Shown: positions 9,245 through 17,498, counted from the first letter of the stretch. The stretch: DNA of 64,000 bases from Palsa-504 sp963806335 (GCA_963806335.1 CAWDXO010000009.1:248001-312000), one strand, 5' to 3'. Translations and numbers: made by a program. Notes: a model not told the origin generated them from the letters alone.

Positions 9245-10306
9245 TCAGCCTGCGGGCGGGTTGAAATGCCTTTCCAGCCAGTCTTGTACGGCGCCGACGA
9301 CCAGGTCCGGCACCTCGAGCTGTGCCGTGTGCCCGACTCCGGGCAGCACGACGGTATCCCAGCGCGGCTGGCGTGCACCAGCGTGTCGGACGGCCGCCAC
9401 CGGGACCAGCCGGTCGGCGTCGCCGCCGATGAGCAGGACCGGAATCCGCACTGCGGCCATCATCTCCCAGTAGCGCCGCCGACGGCCAGTCACCCGCAGC
9501 ATGGAACGCGAAGCCGCGAGGAAGGACTTCTCCCGATCCGCCAGGGCCTGACGCTGGCTGGCTAGTGCGATCGACGCCGTGACCATGGTCGGGTCGGCAC
9601 GGGAGGGGTCGGCGAAGCAGAGCTCGATCAGCTGCTGTACCGCCAGCTGCGGCGGTCGGGACTGCATCTTCCGGGTGTAGAGCTCACCGAGGCCGGGCAG
9701 CGCCTGCAGCAGGAACTGGCCGGTCACCGCCCAGTCGGGCGCCTGGGCGGGCAGCGGCAGAGCGGGATCGATCAGCACCAGGCCCTGGACGGTATCGGGG
9801 GCGGCGGCCGTTTGCAGCAGGGCTAGCAGGCCGCCCATGGAGTTCCCGACCAGGATCACCGGCGTCCCGGTGATCTCCCGGACGAACCGGTCAAGCAGCC
9901 GCTGGTTGGCATGCACGGTGGCGTTCGCACGCGTGCCCGGGGTCAGGCCGAACCCGTGCAGGTCCAGCGCGACGGCACGACGGCCGGCCGCGAGCCGCGG
10001 CCCGATCAGGCACCAGTTCAGGTGCGAGCCGCCCAGCCCGTGCACGAAGACGATCGGCGGGGCCGGGAGTTTTTGCTGGCCCGGTCCTTGCTGGCCCGGT
10101 CCTTGCTGGCCCGGTCCTTGCTGGCCCGGTCCTTGCTGGCCCGGTCCTTGCTGGCCTGGTCTTTGCTGGGGGGTCTCGGAGCCGTCCTGGCCGAACTCGA
10201 TCCAGTGCACCGGGCCGTCGAGTTGCGTGACGTAACCACGCGCCCCCCACGGCGCCGCGAACTCCGTGGGCGCCGGGCTGGTGCCGGCCGGGCCTGCGCC
10301 GATCAT
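9245..10306 (-). CDS. Alpha/beta hydrolase with inserted GPGQQ repeat
   Basis: A 353-residue serine hydrolase. The oxyanion segment is VFVHGLGGSHLNW near residue 90, the nucleophile elbow is VGNSMGGLLALL near 150, the acidic residue is in LLIGGDADRLVPV and the His in LPGVGHTAQLEVPD. Between the first strands (DGPVHWIEFGQDGS) and the oxyanion loop there is a Gly-Pro-Gly-Gln-Gln repeat that homologues would not need. Its ATG overlaps the stop of the preceding hydrolase gene (ATGA), and 13 bp separate it from WS/DGAT. An esterase or lipase role on storage or membrane lipids is inferred from context. Confidence 0.88.
   Translation of the reverse strand: MIGAGPAGTSPAPTEFAAPWGARGYVTQLDGPVHWIEFGQDGSETPQQRPGQQGPGQQGPGQQGPGQQGPGQQGPGQQKLPAPPIVFVHGLGGSHLNWCLIGPRLAAGRRAVALDLHGFGLTPGTRANATVHANQRLLDRFVREITGTPVILVGNSMGGLLALLQTAAAPDTVQGLVLIDPALPLPAQAPDWAVTGQFLLQALPGLGELYTRKMQSRPPQLAVQQLIELCFADPSRADPTMVTASIALASQRQALADREKSFLAASRSMLRVTGRRRRYWEMMAAVRIPVLLIGGDADRLVPVAAVRHAGARQPRWDTVVLPGVGHTAQLEVPDLVVGAVQDWLERHFNPPAG
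10073..10162 (-). repeat. 15-bp coding tandem repeat, six units (GPGQQ)
   Basis: Six head-to-tail 15-bp units, TTGCTGGCCCGGTCC on the plus strand. The first five are identical and the sixth has two changes. On the coding strand they give repeated Gly-Pro-Gly-Gln-Gln. There are no spacers, so this is not a CRISPR array. Confidence 0.95.
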
Positions 10307-11190
10307 CGGCGGCCCGGTTCGAGCGGCCCGGGGTTGGGCGGCTCGGGGTTGGGCGGCCCGGGGTTGGGCGGCCCGGGGTTAAGCGGCTCTGGGTAAAGCG
10401 GGCGCAGCAGCGGCGGCGGCCGGAACGGGGCACGCTGACCGACCGGAGCCGCCAGCCGGTCGGCGATCAGCCACAGCGTGGCCGGATCGACGCCGAGACC
10501 GAGGTGGCTGCAGCGCACCTCGACGTTCTGATGCAGCGCGGTCTCGGGTTCTATGCAGGCCCGCCAAGGCACGACGCCGTCCCAACGGGAGTACACCGAG
10601 GTCGACGGCAGGCCTATGGGCCGGGCTCGCTGCTCCTGGCTGGGCAGCCTGGGTTCGGGCGCATGCAGCTGGCTGAAGTGCTGGTAGGGAAGATGAGCGT
10701 GGCTGTGGCTCGGATGCTTGAGGGTGAAAGGACTGCCCAGGGTGATGACCTGCCGGACCAGCCCCGGATGCTGGCGGGCCATTTCCCTGGCGAAGACACC
10801 GCCCAGGCTCCAGCCCACGACCGAGACCGGGCGGCCAGTCCGGGCGACGTGATCAGCGAGCGCCCGCGGCAGCTCATCGAGCACCGCCTCGGTCGGCCCG
10901 CGATTGCGGCCGAGGTTCCAGCCCCGGGCGTCGTAGCCTAGCAAGCGCAAGAACTGACGCAACGGGATGGTGCTGGTGTCGGAGGCCAGCAGGCCCGGCC
11001 ATACCAGCACCCCATGGCCGTCGCCACGCGGGGCGGCCGCCAGCCAGGGCGTGGCCAGCCAGAACGCGGTCAGGTCAGCCAGCCCGCGGACGCCCTCGGT
11101 CAGGAGCAGGGCGACCGGCGGGGCGCCCGCCGAGCCCGCGCTGTCGCCGGTGTCGCCCTGGTGGGCCGCCGGTCCCCGGATGAGGTACAT
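10303..11190 (-). CDS. Lipase-like alpha/beta hydrolase with Pro-rich repeat tail
   Basis: A 295-residue hydrolase resembling actinobacterial PGAP1/lipase-type proteins. It has VLVWPGLLASDTST near residue 61, the nucleophile elbow VSVVGWSLGGVFAREMA near 121, a central VITLGSPF and a possible His in EVRCSHLGLGVD. The final 30 residues are a low-complexity NPGPP repeat. The ATG is preceded by GGAGGGGAC, and it is the first gene of a four-gene minus-strand operon (hydrolase, hydrolase, WS/DGAT, TetR). Lipid ester hydrolysis or trans-esterification is likely; the substrate is unknown. Confidence 0.82.
   Translation of the reverse strand: MYLIRGPAAHQGDTGDSAGSAGAPPVALLLTEGVRGLADLTAFWLATPWLAAAPRGDGHGVLVWPGLLASDTSTIPLRQFLRLLGYDARGWNLGRNRGPTEAVLDELPRALADHVARTGRPVSVVGWSLGGVFAREMARQHPGLVRQVITLGSPFTLKHPSHSHAHLPYQHFSQLHAPEPRLPSQEQRARPIGLPSTSVYSRWDGVVPWRACIEPETALHQNVEVRCSHLGLGVDPATLWLIADRLAAPVGQRAPFRPPPLLRPLYPEPLNPGPPNPGPPNPEPPNPGPLEPGRR
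10325..10384 (-). repeat. 15-bp coding tandem repeat, four units (NPGPP)
   Basis: Four 15-bp units related to GGCCCGGGGTTGGGC on the plus strand, with one or two base differences among them. They encode the Pro-rich C-terminal tail of the upstream hydrolase. This array is only about 160 bp from the GPGQQ array of the next gene but has an unrelated unit. Confidence 0.85.
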
Positions 11191-11327
11191 CAGTGTCCCC
11201 TCCGCTCGCTTGGCCTGCTTCTGACTGCCTCGTCCGCACGCCTAGGCAAGCTGGTGATACACACTCAATATATGTCTCACTAATCTAATTTGCCCACGAG
11301 CAGAGCTGCCAATAGAGGGCGCGAGGA
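11191..11327. other. Promoter region of the hydrolase-WS/DGAT-TetR operon
   Basis: A non-coding, locally AT-rich stretch (about 11258-11292, including CAATATATG and CTAATCTAATTT) in an otherwise very GC-rich region. It lies directly upstream of the operon that starts at 11190. I could not assign -35 and -10 hexamers with confidence. Confidence 0.4.
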
Positions 11328-11579
11328 GTTTTCAATCCGGCCACGATCCTGACCGAGACCGCGTTGACCAGGCATGACGCCTCGGTTTGCCGCATCGGCG
11401 GCAGCGCGACGACCTACCGCAAGCTCGATGAGCAGTCCGGCCGTTTCGCGGCGGGACCGCGCGAGCTGGGCGGAGAAGTGCTGTCCCGGACCGCCGACGA
11501 CACCGCGGTGCTCGTCTACACCAGCGGCACCACGGGTGACCGATTATCTCATCCTCAGCCGGTAACGGAAACCATATAG
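11328..11579 (+). pseudogene. Internally deleted acyl-CoA synthetase (AMP-binding) remnant
   Basis: In one frame the sequence reads FNPATILTETALTRHDASV, then TTYRKLDEQSGRFAAGPREL, the classic N-terminus of fatty-acid-CoA ligases. It jumps directly to ADDTAVLVYTSGTTG, the P-loop-like AMP-binding motif that should lie about 110 residues further on. The middle of the N-terminal domain and everything after the motif are missing, and the expected start position reads GTT. I interpret it as a deletion-decayed ligase. Its location beside lipid-storage genes suggests the cluster once had its own acyl activator. The rest of the gap, to 11973, shows no gene. Confidence 0.7.
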
Positions 11580-11973
11580 TGTCGCGGACTCGGGCCAGGC
11601 GTGATCGTCTGGATTGCGGTTGCAGCATGATGGGCAGGGTGTCGCCCGGCTGTGGCTCCCGGCAGGTGGCCGGTTCCGTGTCCGGCGAGTCCATGGTGAA
11701 ACCAGGGATAGGGACGGCGCGCGGTGACGATCTGGCCAAGGCCAGGCCGCAGACAATGCTTGTTGAAGATGGCCTAACCTCTCATGCTGGCCATCGAGTA
11801 GCAAGCCGCTGCAGCCCATCGCCGGATATGAGAAACGTGGCGATAATCGTGCCGAAAGCACTAAATCCGGCGAAAGCCCCAAAGGGGGCAATAATGACAT
11901 CCTGCTGCGCGACCATGGTGGCCGCCTCCCTCCGACCCCGGCAACCGCGCGGCGGGTGCTGGTAGGGAACTCG

Positions 11974-12372
11974 TCAGGGGGCCTGGCTGAGCGGGGCCAG
12001 CCGCGCGCGTTCGGCGGCACTGAACGGGATCGGCTTGCGGTTCTCCCGGTCCCAGCGAACCGAGACCACCCGCGCCTCGGCCGCGACCTTCTGTGACGGC
12101 AGCAGGATCTTCTCGCGGGTGATCAGGCTCGTCGTGCCCAGGCGCTCGACCTCGATCGCGACCGTGACGCGCCGCTCCGCGAGGCGGACCTCGGCGCGCA
12201 GGTCGATTTCGATCCGCACCACCACGTACATAGGGTCGCCGCCCAGGGTCTGCGTAAAGAACGCATCCCGGCCCTCCTCGAGGTAGGTCAGGAACACCGC
12301 GTGATTGACGTGCCCCAGGGCGTCGACGTCACGCCACCTGACGTGCACCGAGTGCTCGAATACCGCGCTCAT
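11974..12372 (-). CDS. Acyl-CoA thioesterase, 4-hydroxybenzoyl-CoA thioesterase type (hot-dog fold)
   Basis: Hydrolyses a thioester, most likely of an acyl-CoA. The 132-residue length fits a single hot-dog domain. The motif VRWRDVDALGHVNHAVFLTYLEEGRDAFF near residues 11-39 contains the conserved Asp, His and Asn of the YbgC/4HBT group, and the remainder (RIEIDLRAEVRLAERRVTVAIEVERLG) follows the family strand pattern. GAGGAG lies about nine bases before the ATG. It stands alone between two degraded loci. Its substrate cannot be read from sequence. Confidence 0.88.
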   Translation of the reverse strand: MSAVFEHSVHVRWRDVDALGHVNHAVFLTYLEEGRDAFFTQTLGGDPMYVVVRIEIDLRAEVRLAERRVTVAIEVERLGTTSLITREKILLPSQKVAAEARVVSVRWDRENRKPIPFSAAERARLAPLSQAP

Positions 12373-12519
12373 GGGCTCAACTCCTCAGGGACATCATGCC
12401 CACCAGCACCCACGGCGGTCACCCTCAAGGGTGCCTCCCCCAGCATCAACGCCATCATCGGCTTCCGGGCTGGCCGGGGCGCGCCGGGCGGATGGTGGCC
12501 GGATACGCCGGCACCATCG

Positions 12520-12660
12520 GGCCAGCACGATCGTGATCGGTGCGCCTACCCACGGTTCACCCACGGCGGGCGGCCGGCCCTGATGGTCGGCGGCGCCAGC
12601 CGTGAGATATGGCGGCACACCCGCAGCAACGTCCTGGTCGTTAACCCGGATGCCCCCGGG
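12520..12660 (+). pseudogene. Possible universal stress protein C-terminal remnant
   Basis: One frame reads STIVIGAPTHGS and, after a shift, another reads VGGASREIWRHTRSNVLVVN. This order resembles the ATP-binding C-terminus of UspA domains (VVVGxxxHG...GSVSxxVxxHxxxPVLVV). The N-terminal part is absent and the frames are broken. The likeness is short, so this is tentative. The rest of 12373-12675 holds nothing else I recognise. Confidence 0.35.
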
Positions 12661-12675
12661 GCGGTCGGGGACAGA

Positions 12676-13851
12676 TCAGCTGATGCCGAGCTTCTCCGCG
12701 GCTAGCTTGGTCCCCTCGACCCGGTTCGCGATCTTCTGGAAGGCCGTCTCGCGGGCGAAGTCCGGGGAGCCGTGGCTGGGCTTCTCGTCAATGCTAAACG
12801 GCGAGAACCCGCAGTCATCGGTGGCGCCGAGCTGCTCCCTGGGGATGAAGTTCGCCGCCCGGACCAGGGCGTCACGGACTTCCTCGGGGCTTTCCACCCG
12901 CGGGTTCAGCGGGTTGATCACCCCGACGTAGGCCATTTGCGTCACGCCGTTGGCGTCGTCGCGCAGGTTCTCCCCGATGAGCTGGTAGACCGGGTCCTTG
13001 TCCCGCTCACTGGCCAGCTGGATCAGGAAGTACCCGGCGTTGATGCCGAACATCGACGGCAGCAGGTCGCTGTAGGGCACATCGGCACTGTGCACCGAGT
13101 CCCGGTCGCCGCCCGGGCAGGTGTGAAGGCCGATCCGGGACCGCTCCTCGGCGCTGAACCGCTCCATTACCCGGTTGTTCAGCTCGATGAAGTGCGGCAG
13201 CATGCCCCGTCCGGTCCACGGGTTGCGCGCATCGTTCCTGGTGGCCAGCCGCCCCTCGGTGAAATCGACCGACACCCGCGCGGCGCCCGCGGCGAAGGCC
13301 TGCCTGATGTCTTTCTCGCACTCGTTGACCAGGTCTCCCTCGAACTGCGCCTGCGTATAGCCGGGAATCTCCTCATCCAGGGGGTACAGCAGGGCCAGCA
13401 TGGACGGGGCGATCACGGCCTGCTTCATCGGCAGGTGCGCCATCGGCAAGGACTTGGCCAGCGTGTCGGCGGCGTAGGTCTTGTACCGGAACGGGCCGCC
13501 GGTCAGCCGGGGCAGCTGCCGCTTGTGCCCGTCGGCGAAGATCGCGAAGTACTGGCCGCCGGTGCCAGCGAGGTGATCGGCCAGGCCGGTGCCGGCCAGC
13601 GTGTCGGTGATCGCGTAGGTGGCGAAGCTGGACCAGCGCTGCTCACCGTCGGAGATGATCGGCGTCCCGGTGGCCTCCTGGTGCTCGATGGAGTCCTTGA
13701 CCGCCTTGTCCTGCTCGGCCTCCAGCTGATCACGGGTGATCTCACCGGCGTCATACTGGCCGTACGCCTGCTGCAGCCAGCTCGGCCGCGGCAGCGAGCC
13801 GACGGGTTCGGTGGGGATCCCGGTAGCGGTCCTCGGGTCATAGTCAGTCAT
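12676..13851 (-). CDS. Cobalamin-independent methionine synthase (MetE C-terminal domain) family protein
   Basis: A 391-residue single-domain protein related to the catalytic C-terminal barrel of MetE, half the length of full MetE. It opens GIPTEPVGSLPRPSWL, has ISDGEQRW near residue 66 and likely zinc ligands in GLHTCPGGD near 243. The C-terminal GATDDCGFSPF near 363 supplies the distal Cys region. Proteins of this size are often annotated as 5-methyltetrahydropteroyltriglutamate-homocysteine methyltransferase-like, but the true methyl donor and acceptor are usually unknown. The ATG is preceded by GGGAG. It is a monocistronic minus-strand gene. Confidence 0.85.
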   Translation of the reverse strand: MTDYDPRTATGIPTEPVGSLPRPSWLQQAYGQYDAGEITRDQLEAEQDKAVKDSIEHQEATGTPIISDGEQRWSSFATYAITDTLAGTGLADHLAGTGGQYFAIFADGHKRQLPRLTGGPFRYKTYAADTLAKSLPMAHLPMKQAVIAPSMLALLYPLDEEIPGYTQAQFEGDLVNECEKDIRQAFAAGAARVSVDFTEGRLATRNDARNPWTGRGMLPHFIELNNRVMERFSAEERSRIGLHTCPGGDRDSVHSADVPYSDLLPSMFGINAGYFLIQLASERDKDPVYQLIGENLRDDANGVTQMAYVGVINPLNPRVESPEEVRDALVRAANFIPREQLGATDDCGFSPFSIDEKPSHGSPDFARETAFQKIANRVEGTKLAAEKLGIS

Positions 13852-14208
13852 GGTGTCTCGTTCTCCCTACATCGTCTGCGAGCGCGGCGTTGCACTTCGC
13901 GGAAACGCGCCCGGCGCGGCGCAATTGCGTCGCCGAGGTGCGGGCTAGAGGGATGAACCGGCCGGTCTCATACCGTTTTCCGCTTTCTTTGGCGAGCCTA
14001 GACCGGCTCGCAGCCGCCGGTCAACGTTACATGACCGGACATCGGCACCCGGGAGTCAGCGCCGTGCTATACCTGGGGCGTGGGGGCGGCGGGCGTTCAC
14101 GCCGTGATCTGAAGATCCGGGACGGCAGGTGATACGACGTCCCGTTCGGTAGAAAAGAAATAACGAGAAACCGCGGGACGCAATCGACGTTTCTGCGTGA
14201 ATAAGGCC
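13852..14208. other. Intergenic region between MarR and MetE-like genes
   Basis: About 350 bp without a convincing gene. It should hold the promoter of the MetE-like gene near its left end and the marR 3' end near its right end. The only recognisable content is the dispersed element described separately at 14125-14162. Confidence 0.5.
14125..14162 (-). repeat. Dispersed CCGAACGGGCC element, copy 2
   Basis: The minus strand reads TTTCTTTTCTACCGAACGGG and then diverges. The T-rich lead TTTCTTTTC is identical to that of copy 4 at 18404, and CCGAACGGG is the shared core. It begins about 47 bp downstream of the marR stop, on the same strand. Confidence 0.5.
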
Positions 14209-14685
14209 TTAACCGGTCTGCGGATTATCGCGGATCAGGTGATTCCGGTCGCCGCGCACCGTGGCCCGCAGCTTATCGGCCAGGTTCTCGAACGCAGGCA
14301 GGGCCGCGACGAGGGCGGCTTCCTGATCGGCAGGCAGATCTGCCACGCAGTCCGAGATGATCGCGTTTCTCTGCGCGCTAATCCGCTCGTACATGCGCTG
14401 GCCCTCGGGCGTCACCTCCACCCGGGCGGCGCGGAAATCATCCGGGTCACGCAGCCGCCTTATCAGGCCGAACGCATCGAGCTTGCCGACCACGCGGGAC
14501 AGCATGGTCGGATTAATGCCCTCGAGTTCGGTGAGTTCGGCCAGGCTCAGCGGCCCCCTGGTAGTGGTTATCTGAAGGACGGACGCCTGGGTGGGAGTCA
14601 GTCCTTCCTCCCGCGAGGCCGCGTTAAGCTGCCGCGCCAGGCGCAGGACGACGCGCCTCAGACGGATCACCGTGTCGTTTTCCAT
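14209..14685 (-). CDS. MarR-family transcriptional regulator
   Basis: A 158-residue winged-helix regulator. The DNA-binding part runs from TPTQASVLQIT through LSLAELTELEGINPTMLSRV to the wing LIRRLRDPDDFRAARVEVTP, a complete MarR core, with helical dimerisation ends. I used the ATG at 14685 and not the one at 14730, because a perfect TATAAT lies three bases upstream of the latter and transcription would begin inside that longer reading. AGGACGG precedes the chosen ATG. The regulated gene is unknown; the neighbours are mop and a MetE-like gene. Confidence 0.85.
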   Translation of the reverse strand: MENDTVIRLRRVVLRLARQLNAASREEGLTPTQASVLQITTTRGPLSLAELTELEGINPTMLSRVVGKLDAFGLIRRLRDPDDFRAARVEVTPEGQRMYERISAQRNAIISDCVADLPADQEAALVAALPAFENLADKLRATVRGDRNHLIRDNPQTG

Positions 14686-14732
14686 CCGCGGCCGTCCTGT
14701 GCTACTCGCCCTGCGATTGCCTGCCGGCATGC

Positions 14733-14762
14733 ATTATACGTGCGGAGGCCCGGGTCAGTCGT
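14733..14762 (-). promoter_or_regulatory. Predicted sigma-70-type promoter of marR
   Basis: On the minus strand a perfect TATAAT (14738-14733) is preceded at 18 bp by ACGACT, which keeps the GAC core of TTGACA. The site starts within the last codons of mop and drives marR. Its position supports the shorter marR start at 14685. Confidence 0.55.
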
Positions 14763-14964
14763 TGGTGGCCAGGATCAGGTCGGAGGCCTTGATGATCACG
14801 ATGACCTCCTTGCCGACCTCCAGGCCGAGCTGCTTGGCGGCCTCCACGGTGATCGAGGACACCAGGCGGGAGCCGGAGGCGTTGAGCTCGACGTTGGCGA
14901 TAGCCTCACCGTGGTTGATGCTGGTGACGGTGGCCGGAATCTGGTTCCGCGCGCTGAGCTGCAT
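14755..14964 (-). CDS. mop: TOBE-domain molybdate/tungstate-binding protein (Mop)
   Basis: A 69-residue stand-alone TOBE domain. It begins MQLSARNQIPATVTSINHGE and continues ANVELNASGSRLVSSITVEA with a closing VIVIIKASDLILA, the standard molbindin pattern. Mop proteins form hexamers that store or buffer molybdate in the cytoplasm. An AAGGAG site precedes the ATG. No modABC genes are present. A sulfite-oxidase-like molybdoenzyme lies about 43 kb away in the window, which gives a possible consumer of the cofactor. Confidence 0.93.
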   Translation of the reverse strand: MQLSARNQIPATVTSINHGEAIANVELNASGSRLVSSITVEAAKQLGLEVGKEVIVIIKASDLILATND

Positions 14965-15052
14965 GGCTGGGACTCCTTGGCGTTGTTGTTCTGCGTGTTA
15001 AGGCGGCTGTGAGCCTACGCTAGCTGCCGACGGCGTGACGGCCGGCGCGCGG

Positions 15053-17386
15053 TTAGCGGGCGAGGTCTAGGGCGGCGCGGATGATGCTGTCAGTGTCGAT
15101 GCCGTTATACCGGTACAGGTCCTCGATCGAGCCGGACTGGCCGAACTGCGCGACGCCCAGGGCGGCCAGCGGTACCTGGTTGACGGCGGCCAGGAAGGCC
15201 AGCGTGTGCGGGTGCCCGTCCAGGACGGTGACCAGGGGCGTGGCGCGAGCGGCGGGGAAGGCCTGTGCCAGGATCCAGGGCTCGCCCGGTCCCTGGACGC
15301 CCTGGCGGGCGCGCAGGGCGCGGAACAGCAGCCCGGGGCTGGTGACGCAGACGACGTCGGCCGGTGTCCCGGCCGCGTCGAGGCGCTCGGCGGCGGCCAG
15401 CGCCTCGGGCACGAGCGCGCCCATTGCGGCGATCGTCACGGCCGGCTTGGCGGCGCGGCGCAGCGGGTAGGCGCCGGCCACGACCTGCCGGCGGCGGCGT
15501 TCCCTGGCGGCCGGATCGGCGGGCACATCGGCCAGTTTCTGGCTGACCGGACGGGTGGACAGCCGCAGGTAAGCCGAACTGCCGTCCGGTCTGCCCAGCC
15601 GGGCCAGGCTGGCCAGCAGGCACCATTCGGTGTCGATGGCGAACGCGGGCTCGTAGCTGACGCAGCCCGGCTGTTCTATCCCGATGGACGGGGTGGTGAT
15701 GGACTGGTGCGCGCCGCCCTCGGGCGCGAGGCTCACCCCCGACGGGGTGCCGACCAGGATCGACTGCCCGCCCGCGTAGATTCCGAACGACCACGGCTCG
15801 AGCGCCCGCTCTACGAACGGGTCATACAGGACCCCGATCGGGAACAGCGGCTGGCCCCAGCGGCTCCAGGTCGCGCCGAGCTCGCCGAGCAGCCCGACCA
15901 GGTTGGTTTCGGCGATGCCGAGTTCGATGTGCTGCCCGGTGGGCTTCTCCCGCCAGTGCAGGATGGTCTCGGCGTCGTCGGCGAACCAGTCCAGCCGCTC
16001 GTGCGCCGACCACACGCCGACCTTGTTCACCCAGCCGCCGAGGTTGGTGCTCGAGCTGACATCCGGGCTCACCGTCACCACCCGAGCGGCCGCCGCGGGC
16101 GCTTCCCTGGTCAGGTCGAGCAGCGCGCGGCCCAGGGCGGCCTGGGTCGTCGCCACCCCGGTCGGCGTCCGGCCCAGGTCGGTGGGCACGGCGGGCGGGG
16201 CGCCGGGCGGCACCTCGGGCCGCCGGAGCCGGCCGGCCGTCTGCGCGCACAGCCGGCCCGCCGCGCTGTCCGCGGCCGGACGCTGCCACGGCTGGTCCGC
16301 GTCGGTGCCAAGCTGCGGCGCGAGCTGCCTGATCTGCTCGTGGGTCAGCAACGCGGAGTGATTCTGCGGATGTCCCTCGACGGGCAGGCCGTAGCCTTTG
16401 ATCGTGTAGGCCAGGATGATCGTGGGCCGGCCGTCGTCGATGGCGCCGTAGGCGGCGTCGAGCGCGGCCAGGTCGTGTCCGCCCAGGTTGCGGATCGCGG
16501 CGGCCAGCGCCGCGTCGTCAAGCCCGGCGATCAAGCCCGCGATGGACGGGTCGCCGCCCGGCAGCCTGCGGCGCAGTTCGCCGGCGTCGCAGCGCAGCAG
16601 CCGCTGGTATTCGGGATTCGGCATGTCGTCGATCCGCTGCCGCAGGGCGTCCCCGCCGGCCCGGGCGAAAAGCTCCTCAAGCAGGCGGCCGTACTTCAGC
16701 GTGATGACCTGCCAGCCGGCCGCGGTGAACATGCCCCGCAGCCGTTCGGCGGCGATACCGGGCACCACGCGGTCCAGCGACTGCCGGTTGACGTCTACCA
16801 CCCAGACGATCTCGCCCAGCTCGGCGACGCCGGGATCGACGATGGCCTCCCAGACCGCGCCCTCGTCGAGTTCGGCGTCACCGAGCAGCGAATACTGGCG
16901 GCCGGGGCGCGCGGCGCCAGTGGGGGCGCCAGTCCCGCGGTCCAGGTACCGGCGGGCCACCGCGCCCCAGATCGGCGCGGTCGCGCCGATCCCCACGGAT
17001 CCGGTCGAGTAGTCGACCGGGTCGGGGTCCTTGACCCGGCTGGGATAGCTCTGCAGCCCGCGATAAGCCCGCAACGTGGGCAGATACGACTCGTCGAGGG
17101 CCCCGAGCAGGTAGTTGATCGCGTGCAGCACGGGCGACGCGTGCGGCTTGACCGAGACCCGGTCCTCGGCGCGCAGGTGCCGGAACCACAGCGAGGTCAT
17201 GATCGAGACCATCGACGCCGACGACGCCTGATGACCGCCGACCTTCAGGCCGCCCGGATTGGGCCGGACCCGGTTCGCGTAGTGGACGATCGCCGTGGAC
17301 AGCCAGAGCACCTGCCGCTCGATCTCGCCCAGGGCGTCAACTCCGGCGGCTTCGGTCCGCGGCTCGGTTTCCTTGGCCTGCGTCAT
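15053..17386 (-). CDS. Transketolase / pyruvate dehydrogenase E1-like ThDP enzyme
   Basis: A 777-residue thiamine-diphosphate enzyme of the homodimeric 2-oxoacid dehydrogenase E1/transketolase superfamily. The N-terminal half has GGLKVGGHQASSASMVSIMT near residues 45-64 and the ThDP/Mg motif LGDAELDEGAVWEA...VVDVN near 168-201. The second half has the pyrimidine-binding ELGIAETNLVGLLGELGATW near 492 and a transketolase C-terminal domain from about 620. It is shorter than AceE (about 890) and longer than ordinary transketolase (about 670). No E2 or E3 gene is adjacent, so the acceptor is unclear. Actinobacterial homologues are usually annotated transketolase or pyruvate dehydrogenase. Confidence 0.82.
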   Translation of the reverse strand: MTQAKETEPRTEAAGVDALGEIERQVLWLSTAIVHYANRVRPNPGGLKVGGHQASSASMVSIMTSLWFRHLRAEDRVSVKPHASPVLHAINYLLGALDESYLPTLRAYRGLQSYPSRVKDPDPVDYSTGSVGIGATAPIWGAVARRYLDRGTGAPTGAARPGRQYSLLGDAELDEGAVWEAIVDPGVAELGEIVWVVDVNRQSLDRVVPGIAAERLRGMFTAAGWQVITLKYGRLLEELFARAGGDALRQRIDDMPNPEYQRLLRCDAGELRRRLPGGDPSIAGLIAGLDDAALAAAIRNLGGHDLAALDAAYGAIDDGRPTIILAYTIKGYGLPVEGHPQNHSALLTHEQIRQLAPQLGTDADQPWQRPAADSAAGRLCAQTAGRLRRPEVPPGAPPAVPTDLGRTPTGVATTQAALGRALLDLTREAPAAAARVVTVSPDVSSSTNLGGWVNKVGVWSAHERLDWFADDAETILHWREKPTGQHIELGIAETNLVGLLGELGATWSRWGQPLFPIGVLYDPFVERALEPWSFGIYAGGQSILVGTPSGVSLAPEGGAHQSITTPSIGIEQPGCVSYEPAFAIDTEWCLLASLARLGRPDGSSAYLRLSTRPVSQKLADVPADPAARERRRRQVVAGAYPLRRAAKPAVTIAAMGALVPEALAAAERLDAAGTPADVVCVTSPGLLFRALRARQGVQGPGEPWILAQAFPAARATPLVTVLDGHPHTLAFLAAVNQVPLAALGVAQFGQSGSIEDLYRYNGIDTDSIIRAALDLAR

Positions 17387-17498
17387 GTCTGCCTAGCCTG
17401 CCTCATGTGCGCGCTCCAAAATCTGCTCCAGATGCACACATGACAGCATGACCGCAGCCAGGGCACAACTCTCACCGGGTAGCCGCGCGACGGACGGT

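Noticed and set aside
10073..10162. Regular 15-bp repeats that look like a small CRISPR array
   Set aside because: Units are directly adjacent with no spacers, are in frame within a hydrolase gene, and no cas gene is present.
12301..12705. Plus-strand 134-codon frame as an intact gene
   Set aside because: Only short stretches resemble a universal stress protein and they are in two frames, so a decayed remnant is more likely.
15206..17443. Very long open frame on the plus strand opposite the transketolase-like gene
   Set aside because: It is antisense to a gene with clear ThDP and transketolase motifs, has a composition dominated by Gly/Arg/Gln/Ala, and matches no family. GC-rich codon bias creates such shadows.
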